Source: Pseudomonadota bacterium
GTDB taxonomy: Bacteria; Pseudomonadota; Gammaproteobacteria; Steroidobacterales; Woeseiaceae
Length of the DNA stretch: 11,854 nucleotides
Reading direction: 5' to 3'
Assembly (NCBI GenBank): GCA_022565135.1
Contig: JADFKA010000027.1
Location: 1 to 11,854, forward strand
Part shown: positions 5,638 through 11,854 of the stretch, piece after piece
How the letters are laid out: each line of letters starts with the position of its first letter
Numbering within the stretch: position 1 is the first letter of the stretch
Translations under genes and position numbers: made by a program
Notes under the pieces: generated by a model
Database searches by the model: none
Seen by the model: only the letters and a program-made list of their open reading frames with translations
What the model was told of the DNA's origin: nothing

Positions 5638-8084
5638 TGCGTACGATGACATCGACGACTACAGTGCTGCTGCCTCTGGTGCTGGCGTCAATCTTCTATG
5701 CAGATGCGGTTGGCCAGAATCTGGACGATACGGACGATAACTCTGTTGCGGGATATCGTGACACGCTGAATCGCTACTGCGTCACTTGTCACAATGAAAA
5801 ACTGCGCACGGCCAGTTTGACGCTGGATCTGACCAACGTGAGTGACCTGAGTGAAGCGCCGCAAATTTGGGAACGGGTGATCACCAAGCTGTCGCTCAAG
5901 GCAATGCCGCCGGTTGGCATGCCCAGACCCGGCGCCGATTTCTACGCCGGATTTTCCTTATATCTGAAGACAAAACTGGATACGCTTGCCGCCGAGATGC
6001 CGAATCCGGGACGCACGGTGACAGCGCATCGCTTAAATCGCTACGAATACGCCAACGTCGTGGAGGATCTGCTTGGCGTCGAGATCGACGCTGTTGCACT
6101 GCTGCCGGCCGACAATTCGGGCGGCTTCGATAATCTTGGGGATCTGCTCTCGGTGTCCGAAGTACTGATGGAAAAGTATCTGTCGGCGGCGCGCCAGATC
6201 AGCCAGAATGCCGTCGGCGCGTTGGATATTCCCGTCGACGTGCAACAGTACACGATCGATCCGCGCCTGCTACAGAACGAACGCATGAGTGAAGATCTGC
6301 CGTTTGGTTCGCGTGGCGGACTTGCCGTTCGTCACCGCTTTCCACTGGACGGCGATTACGAGCTCAGCGTTCGTCTGCTGCGCACGAATGACACTGGATT
6401 TGTAATTGGCCTGGACGAGCCCAAATACCTCGATGTGCGCGTCGACGGCGAGCGCGTCAAGCTGTTTACGATCGGCGGCGAGAACATCGGTCTGGCATTT
6501 GGTGCGGGACTGGCGGACAACTTGCCACCCGATCCGGAACAGGCGCAGTACGAGCGACTGGCAGACAGCGATTTGCGCGTGCGGTTTCCGGTGCGGGCCG
6601 GCATCCGTACGCTTCAGGTTGCGTTCCTCGATGAGTCCTTTGCCTGGGAAGACCCGATGCCGCGGCCTTCCTATGCCAACTATAGTGAGTCGCGGATCGG
6701 TGAATCTTATGAACGTGCCTGGAAAGAGCCGGGCGTCAGCAGCATTACGGTCACGGGTCCGTACGACGTGCGCGGTCCCGGCGTTACCCTAAGTCGCGAG
6801 AAGATTTTCATATGTACGCCGACCACCGCGGTCGAGGAACAGCCATGCGCGCGCAGGATTCTTGCCCAGCTCATGCGGCTCGCCTATCGTCGTCAGGTTG
6901 ACGACGACGATGTCGCGCCGCTCTTGGCACTGTATCGGCACGCGCGTCATCAGGAGGGCTCGTTCGATGCCGGTATACAGATGGCGCTCGAAGGGCTACT
7001 CGTTAGCACTGAGTTTCTTTTTCGTATCGAGCGCGATCCCGATGTAACGCCGGGAACCGTCTATGCGGTCAACGACATGGAACTGGCATCGCGTTTGTCG
7101 TTTTTTCTCTGGAGCAGCATTCCTGACGATGAACTGCTGACGCTGGCTAATAAAGAACGGCTGCGAGAGCCGGCTGTTTTGCAGCAGCAAGTAGAGCGGA
7201 TGCTCGAGGACGAACGTGCGGATTCGCTCGTAAACAGCTTCGCCGAGCAGTGGCTGCTGCTTCGAAATCTGCCGCAGATCCACAAAGATCAGGAGATTTT
7301 TCCGGCATTTGACGAGACTCTGCGCCTCGCCATGTACGAGGAAGTTCGTCTTTTTGTCGCGAGTATTTTTCGTGAGGATCGCTCGGTACTGGATTTCCTG
7401 CGCGCCGAGCACACGTATCTGAACGAGCGGCTCGCAAAACATTACGGCATCGACGGCGTTTACGGCAATCGACTTCGGCGCGTGACAGTAGCGGAAGATA
7501 AACGAGGCCTGCTTGCGCGTGCCGGCATCCTGTCGATCACGTCGTACCCGAACCGGAATTCGACCGTGTTGCGCGGCAAATGGGTACTCGAAAACATACT
7601 CGCGTCACCGCCGCCACCACCACCGGCCAATATTCCGCCGCTCGAGGACACCGAGGCCGCGGCCGGCGAGGTCCTGACGCTGCGCGAGAAAATGGAGATT
7701 CATCCCGCGAATCCGGTCTGCGCGGTCTGCCATAACCAGATGGACCCGATCGGCTTTGGCCTCGAAAATTATGGAGCGATCGGTCAATGGCGTACGTTGG
7801 ATGTGGGCAAGCCGATCAATTCAACTGGCCGGCTGCCAAGTGGCATCGAGTTTAGCGGCCCGGCGGAGCTACAGGCGGCGTTGCTGGACGATCCGAGAGT
7901 TTTTGCCGGCGCGTTTACACAGAAGCTCCTGACCTACGCGCTCGGACGCCCGGTGGAGTATTATGATATGCCGGTGGTGCGCAAGATCGTGAACGATACT
8001 GCGGCAACGGATTACCGGTTTTCATCAATCGTGCTCGGTATCGTGACCAGTGTGCCGTTTCAGATGCGGAGGGCAGGTACATGA
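5637..8084 (+). CDS. Di-haem DUF1587/1595/1592/1588/1585 protein (DUF1592 family)
   Basis: 815 residues, full length for this family. Visible order: signal peptide (1-26); N-terminal haem motif CVTCH (48-52) with APQIWERV and LKAMPPVG; DUF1587-like block HRLNRYEYANVVEDLLG (131-147); a beta-rich insert (about 225-335) that looks like a carbohydrate-binding-type sandwich; DUF1595-like helices (403-464); DUF1592 (about 476-602, LASRLSFFLWSSIPDDELL); DUF1588 (about 621-719) with TSYPNRNSTVLRGKWVLE, a hexaproline (658-663) and the second haem motif CAVCHNQMDPIGFGLE (695-710); DUF1585 (about 733-808, LLTYALGRPVEYYD). It is presumably a periplasmic di-haem redox protein. These families are known by sequence only, so the substrate is unknown. 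It starts in the preceding stop (TAATG) and overlaps the DUF1552 gene by ATGA; that partnership is common. A second paralogue begins at 11279. Confidence 0.93.
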   Translation: MRTMTSTTTVLLPLVLASIFYADAVGQNLDDTDDNSVAGYRDTLNRYCVTCHNEKLRTASLTLDLTNVSDLSEAPQIWERVITKLSLKAMPPVGMPRPGADFYAGFSLYLKTKLDTLAAEMPNPGRTVTAHRLNRYEYANVVEDLLGVEIDAVALLPADNSGGFDNLGDLLSVSEVLMEKYLSAARQISQNAVGALDIPVDVQQYTIDPRLLQNERMSEDLPFGSRGGLAVRHRFPLDGDYELSVRLLRTNDTGFVIGLDEPKYLDVRVDGERVKLFTIGGENIGLAFGAGLADNLPPDPEQAQYERLADSDLRVRFPVRAGIRTLQVAFLDESFAWEDPMPRPSYANYSESRIGESYERAWKEPGVSSITVTGPYDVRGPGVTLSREKIFICTPTTAVEEQPCARRILAQLMRLAYRRQVDDDDVAPLLALYRHARHQEGSFDAGIQMALEGLLVSTEFLFRIERDPDVTPGTVYAVNDMELASRLSFFLWSSIPDDELLTLANKERLREPAVLQQQVERMLEDERADSLVNSFAEQWLLLRNLPQIHKDQEIFPAFDETLRLAMYEEVRLFVASIFREDRSVLDFLRAEHTYLNERLAKHYGIDGVYGNRLRRVTVAEDKRGLLARAGILSITSYPNRNSTVLRGKWVLENILASPPPPPPANIPPLEDTEAAAGEVLTLREKMEIHPANPVCAVCHNQMDPIGFGLENYGAIGQWRTLDVGKPINSTGRLPSGIEFSGPAELQAALLDDPRVFAGAFTQKLLTYALGRPVEYYDMPVVRKIVNDTAATDYRFSSIVLGIVTSVPFQMRRAGT
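8068..8073 (+). promoter_or_regulatory. Strong Shine-Dalgarno site for the DUF1552 gene
   Basis: GGAGGG lies seven bases before the ATG at 8081, within the end of the upstream gene. It decides for 8081 rather than the in-frame ATG at 8102, and shows that the DUF1552 gene can be initiated independently as well as by coupling. Confidence 0.75.
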
Positions 8085-9424
8085 AACTTTTGCGGAAACC
8101 CATGCCGCGGCGGACGTTTTTGAGCGGCCTCGGCGCGTCAATATCACTCCCATTACTCGACGCTATGACTCCGGCAGTCGGCGCTGGATTAAAATCGGGT
8201 GCTGCGATACCGCTACGCGTGGGCTACGTGTATTCGCCGAACGGCATCATCAAGGATCGGTGGCGGCCCACGATTGCCGGTGATGGTTTTGAGCTGACCG
8301 ACGTGCTCAAACCGTTTGCGCCATTTCGCGAACAGCTCCTGGTCCTCACGCATTTGAATAATGGTGACGCGGAAAGTGTTAGTGGTCATGTTGGTGGCAG
8401 TACGATGTTCCTGACGGGCACGGAACCCAACAAGTCGCTGAGCGAGATCCACGCCAACATTTCCGTGGATCAGGTGTTTGCCCGCGAGCTGGGTCAGGAG
8501 ACACCGCTGGGCTCGCTGCAGGTTTGCATCGAAAATGCTGCAGAACTTGCCGGCCAGTCGTCGGGTGGCTACAGCTCGGCGTATACGAACACGGTCTCCT
8601 GGAGCAGTCCGACGACGCCATTGCCGATGGAGCATCGGCCGCGCGAAATTTTCGAGCGGCTGTTTGGCGATGGCGGCACCGATCCGGAAGCGCGGGTACG
8701 TCGCATCCGCCGGCAAAAGAGCATTCTTGATTTCGTCAAAGAAGACGTTGCCCGTGTGCGCAGGCAGCTCGGGCACGTCGATAGTTTGAAGCTTGACGAA
8801 TTTTCACAAGCGTTGCGTGATGTCGAACATCGCGTACAAAAGGCAGAAGCCAATGTCGGCATGGAGCTTCCGGAGATTGAGCGACCGGTGGGCATTCCGG
8901 AGCACGAAGAACACATCCGGCTCATGTACGATCTGCTGTTGCTGGCGTTCCAGACGGACACAACGCGCGTATTCACCTACATGGTCGCGCGCGAATACTC
9001 GGAAATCGTGTACACGAATCTCGGGCATACGGATCCGTATCATCCGTTGACACACCACCGCGGCAATCCTGTGCGCAAGCAACAGGCCGGCGACATCGAC
9101 GTCTACCATGCGCAGCTGTTCGCTGAGTTCCTGAGCAAAATGCAGGACACGATTGAGATCGACGGCACGTCTCTCCTCGACAACTCAATGCTGATCTACG
9201 GCGCCGGCCTCGGCGACGGCGACATCCACAGCCAGTGGAACGTCCCTGTGGCATTGCTCGGTGGCGGTGGTGGCCGAATCAAGGGCGGCCGCCACCTCGT
9301 GTTCGAGGAGGGTACGCCGTTGTCAAACCTACACGTGGCGATGCTGAACAAAGCCGGCATTCCGACCGAAAATTTTGGTGGTCGACTCGGCTTTTCAACC
9401 GGCGAGCTCGATCTGGACTCCTAA
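8081..9424 (+). CDS. Tat-exported DUF1552 protein
   Basis: 447 residues, typical for DUF1552. It opens with a Tat signal: PRRTFLSG (9-16), then a hydrophobic run ending in SLPLLDAM. Family landmarks follow: YSPNGIIKDRWRP (51-63), SGHVGGSTMFLTGTE (101-115), SVDQVFARELG (128-138), SSGGYSSAYTNTVSW (160-174), FERLFGDGG (191-199), KSILDFV (213-219), and NLGHTDPYHPLTHHRGN (313-329) with a cluster of His residues that could bind metal. The GDGDIHSQWNVPVALLGGGG stretch (378-397) precedes IKGGRHL. Tat export implies folding, possibly with a cofactor, before transport. DUF1552 genes habitually sit beside DUF1592-type haem proteins, suggesting a complex or successive steps. Some related exported DUFs are thought to have an alkaline-phosphatase-like fold, but I cannot verify that here. 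No activity is established to my knowledge. Confidence 0.93.
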   Translation: MKLLRKPMPRRTFLSGLGASISLPLLDAMTPAVGAGLKSGAAIPLRVGYVYSPNGIIKDRWRPTIAGDGFELTDVLKPFAPFREQLLVLTHLNNGDAESVSGHVGGSTMFLTGTEPNKSLSEIHANISVDQVFARELGQETPLGSLQVCIENAAELAGQSSGGYSSAYTNTVSWSSPTTPLPMEHRPREIFERLFGDGGTDPEARVRRIRRQKSILDFVKEDVARVRRQLGHVDSLKLDEFSQALRDVEHRVQKAEANVGMELPEIERPVGIPEHEEHIRLMYDLLLLAFQTDTTRVFTYMVAREYSEIVYTNLGHTDPYHPLTHHRGNPVRKQQAGDIDVYHAQLFAEFLSKMQDTIEIDGTSLLDNSMLIYGAGLGDGDIHSQWNVPVALLGGGGGRIKGGRHLVFEEGTPLSNLHVAMLNKAGIPTENFGGRLGFSTGELDLDS

Positions 9425-9434
9425 ATATAAAGTC

Positions 9435-11282
9435 GTGATTAAGAGCTGGCAAGAATCTGCGTTCCTCGTCCAGCTGTGGCGTGTCGCTGCTGCGGCATTG
9501 CTGGTCTCGACGTTGCAGACGGTTGCGGCCCAGGCGGCGACCGATCTCAGCATCGTGGATGCGGCCAAGGCACAGGACTGGGCCGAAGTTCAGGCCCTGC
9601 TGAATTCTGGCGGCCGGACGGATGTCGATGCAGTGCAGCCTGATGGCGCCACGGCGCTCGCCTGGAGCGCATACTGGGATGACACAAAAACGGCCAAACG
9701 CCTGTTACGGTCCGGGGCCGATGCCAATGCGGCTAACGACTACGGTGTCACGCCGTTGTTTCTTGCCTGCCAGAATCACAGTCTCCAGATGGTCAAGGCG
9801 CTGCTCGATGGTGGTGCCGATCCCGATAGAGTGCTCTGGAGTGGGGTCGCGCCGCTGATGGTAGCCGCGAAATCCGGCGAAACCGACATCGTACGTGCGC
9901 TGATTGATGCCGATGCCGACGTGAACGCGCCCGAGCCTCGCCGCGGACAAAGCGCATTGATGTGGGCGATTTCGTTCGGTTATCCGGACGCTGCGCGCGT
10001 GCTGATCGAAGCTGGCGCCGATGTTACGGCACGAACGATGAAGCTCAACGAGGACTACAGTCCGATGCAGCTTGAGGCGTATACGAAGAGCGTGTCGGGC
10101 ACGGCTCAGGGTGGTTATACCCCGCTCATGTTTGCCGCCCGGCAGGGCGATGTCGCCACGACGCGGCTGCTTCTCGATCGTGGCGCCGACGTCAACGCCG
10201 AATCCGCGGTGGATGGCTCGTCGCTAGTGATTGCAAGCGTCGCCGGTCACGAGGACCTTTCATTGTTGTTGCTCGATGCTGGCGCGGATCCAGCTTCTGT
10301 CGACGCCGGGGGCATGACCGCACTGCACTTTGCTTTGCGCGACGGGCTCAAGATCCTGCATGGATACAATATTACGGAAGGCGCGTTGGTGTGCAATTTT
10401 GGTGGTGATCCCACCCGTTGCAAACCGCTGGCCGTGTTAAGCGATAAGGAGTTGGAGTTCCTTGATGATCCGGAAAAGGATCTGATTCTTGACGAGGATG
10501 AGAACGATCTACGCGAACCGCTGCCCGGCCGCAACATGCACCGGCTTGCAGTCGCGTTGTTGGACGAAGGTGCGGATGCGAATGCAGCTATGCAATTCCC
10601 GCCGCCGCATCTGCGTCTCGCGCGGTTGTCGATGTTCAATATGACCGGTGCGACGCCATTCTTTCTGGCGGCCGCCGCTCAGGATGTGGATGCAATGGAC
10701 ATGATGCTGGTACGAGAAGATGTCGATGCGTTGGTCGAGACCTCGATCAATGAAGAGATCTTCTATAAACAGCTGCAAGTCAAGGCCGATGACAATGAGA
10801 TTCAGGCCAATGCAACGACACTAATGGTCGCCATTGGTCTCGGTCGCAAGAGCGACTTCTCGCCAGACGAGGAGGCGCGGGCGATACGCGCGGCCGAGAA
10901 GCTGATAGCACGTGGCGCCGACGTCAATGCAGCGACGGCAACGGGTTGGACACCCATGCATGCCGCGGCCTACATCGGGGCCGAGGCAATGATCGAATTT
11001 CTTGTGGCAAACGGTGCCGACATAAACGTCATGACTGGCTGCGGTCAGACGCCGATGAGTTTCGCGCTCGGCATCAGCGTGGCGGGGCTGCTCGATCGAA
11101 CGGTGCCGCAGGTTGAGACGGCCGAACTATTACTCGATCTGGGCGCAGCTAACGTGTCCGCTGACAAAGCCGTCGGCGACTGCGTGCTTGGCCGCGGCGG
11201 TCTTGAGGCGGATATTGCGCAGAACCAGCTCGTCAAGGATCGCATTGCAGAAGTCGAGCGCAAGATGCAAGCCAGGCAATGA
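9435..11282 (+). CDS. Secreted ankyrin-repeat protein
   Basis: 615 residues from a GTG at 9435, ten bases after the DUF1552 stop. This start gives a proper signal peptide (MIKSWQESAF, hydrophobic VAAAALLVSTLQTVAA, cleavage near AQA/AT). In-frame TTG 9375 and GTG 9378 would overlap the DUF1552 gene and put extra residues before the signal. About nine to eleven ankyrin units are visible, with hallmarks such as GATALAWSAYWDD, GVTPLFLACQNHS, GYTPLMFAARQGD, LLLDRGADVNAES and GWTPMHAAAYIGAEAM. The array is interrupted at about residues 320-370 by an insert with two cysteines (320 and 329) and a very acidic stretch (FLDDPEKDLILDEDENDL), and again near 440-470. It is probably a periplasmic binding scaffold for neighbouring haem or DUF1552 proteins. 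Its stop overlaps the next start in ATGA. The repeat assignment is firm, the partner is inferred. Confidence 0.9.
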   Translation: MIKSWQESAFLVQLWRVAAAALLVSTLQTVAAQAATDLSIVDAAKAQDWAEVQALLNSGGRTDVDAVQPDGATALAWSAYWDDTKTAKRLLRSGADANAANDYGVTPLFLACQNHSLQMVKALLDGGADPDRVLWSGVAPLMVAAKSGETDIVRALIDADADVNAPEPRRGQSALMWAISFGYPDAARVLIEAGADVTARTMKLNEDYSPMQLEAYTKSVSGTAQGGYTPLMFAARQGDVATTRLLLDRGADVNAESAVDGSSLVIASVAGHEDLSLLLLDAGADPASVDAGGMTALHFALRDGLKILHGYNITEGALVCNFGGDPTRCKPLAVLSDKELEFLDDPEKDLILDEDENDLREPLPGRNMHRLAVALLDEGADANAAMQFPPPHLRLARLSMFNMTGATPFFLAAAAQDVDAMDMMLVREDVDALVETSINEEIFYKQLQVKADDNEIQANATTLMVAIGLGRKSDFSPDEEARAIRAAEKLIARGADVNAATATGWTPMHAAAYIGAEAMIEFLVANGADINVMTGCGQTPMSFALGISVAGLLDRTVPQVETAELLLDLGAANVSADKAVGDCVLGRGGLEADIAQNQLVKDRIAEVERKMQARQ

Positions 11283-11854
11283 TGACGCTGCTTCGCACGG
11301 CTATGGCGATCGCCTTTCTGATTGCCGGAATCAACACCGCTCAGGCGGGGCAGCTACCGAGCGATGCTGCAGACTCGTCCGCCGCGCATTACCGGATGAT
11401 GCTCAATCGATACTGTGTTACCTGCCACAACAACGTGCTGAAAACCGCAGGCATGGTTCTCGAGACAGCCAACGTCGGCGATGTCAGCGAAGCGCCTGAG
11501 ATCTGGGAGCGCGTTGTTACTAAATTGTCTCTTTCGGCGATGCCGCCCGTCGGCGTGCCGCATCCCGATGCGTCTTTTTACGCGGATTTTCTTGCCTATC
11601 TGCAGACGGCACTGGATCACGCCGCAAAGCAGAATCCGAATCCGGGCCGACCGACCGTGCATCGTCTCAACCGGACTGAGTACGCCAATGCGGTACGTGA
11701 TGTTCTGGCAGTCGAGATAGATGCAGCGGCACTGCTGCCAGCGGACAATATTGGCAAAGGCTTCGACAACATTGCCGATGTACTTGCCGTATCGCCGCTG
11801 CTCATGGAGCGGTATTTGTTTGCCGCGGGCCGAATTGCCAGCCTGGCCGTCGGG
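11279..11854 (+). CDS. Second DUF1592-family di-haem protein paralogue (3' end beyond window)
   Basis: The first 192 residues of a gene that runs off the right edge. The ATG at 11279 overlaps the ankyrin stop (ATGA); a second ATG follows directly at 11282. A signal peptide (TLLRTAMAIAFLIAGINTAQA) is followed by the haem motif CVTCH, then NVGDVSEAPEIWERVV, SAMPPVGVPHPD and the DUF1587 block HRLNRTEYANAVRDVLAVEID. Over the haem region it matches the 5637-8084 product at 38 of 54 aligned positions (by-eye count), with one-residue indels further on, so it is a diverged duplicate rather than a recent copy. By family analogy the missing part should hold DUF1595/1592/1588/1585 and a second haem site, and a DUF1552 gene may follow. 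Confidence 0.9.
   Translation, partial: MMTLLRTAMAIAFLIAGINTAQAGQLPSDAADSSAAHYRMMLNRYCVTCHNNVLKTAGMVLETANVGDVSEAPEIWERVVTKLSLSAMPPVGVPHPDASFYADFLAYLQTALDHAAKQNPNPGRPTVHRLNRTEYANAVRDVLAVEIDAAALLPADNIGKGFDNIADVLAVSPLLMERYLFAAGRIASLAVG

Noticed and set aside
9375..9434. Upstream TTG/GTG start for the ankyrin gene
   Set aside because: It overlaps the DUF1552 coding end and puts about 20 extra residues before the signal peptide; GTG 9435 fits better.

Overview
The window looks like chromosomal DNA from a Gram-negative bacterium, most likely an uncultured or environmental gammaproteobacterium. The DNA is fairly GC-rich, almost every product carries an export signal, and there are many c-type cytochromes. 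DUF1592-type and DUF1552 proteins, Tat-exported aldo/keto reductase-like proteins and subclass B3-like metallo-beta-lactamase-fold proteins all fit that group. The lineage is an inference from gene content; no taxonomic marker gene is present. I see no tRNA, rRNA, CRISPR array, insertion sequence, integrase or clear terminator.

There are three transcription units. (1) Positions 1-1661, plus strand: the end of a multi-haem cytochrome c, then a Tat-exported aldo/keto reductase homologue that has lost two of the four classical catalytic residues. (2) Positions 3488-1658, minus strand: two overlapping tandem genes for exported metallo-beta-lactamase-fold proteins. The first keeps every B3-type zinc ligand; the second has a changed metal site. 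This unit runs head-on into unit 1, and the two stop codons overlap in a CTAG. (3) From about 3610 past the right edge, plus strand: a very compact operon encoding an uncharacterised mono-haem protein, two paralogous small cytochromes c, a large di-haem DUF1587/1595/1592/1588/1585 protein, a Tat-exported DUF1552 protein, a secreted ankyrin-repeat protein, and the start of a second DUF1592-type paralogue. Junctions are ATGA or TAATG overlaps or gaps of 1 to 10 bases, so the genes are probably translationally coupled and made together.

Together the genes describe an envelope-located redox and hydrolytic machine. The large haem proteins and DUF1552 partners are the core, small cytochromes c probably carry electrons to the respiratory chain, and the ankyrin protein may be a periplasmic scaffold. 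The substrate is unknown. The DUF1592/DUF1552 pairing is recurrent in Planctomycetes, Acidobacteria and Proteobacteria but, as far as I know, has no experimentally established function. This is the best candidate here for an undescribed system. The duplicated DUF1592 gene suggests that a second core module continues beyond the window.
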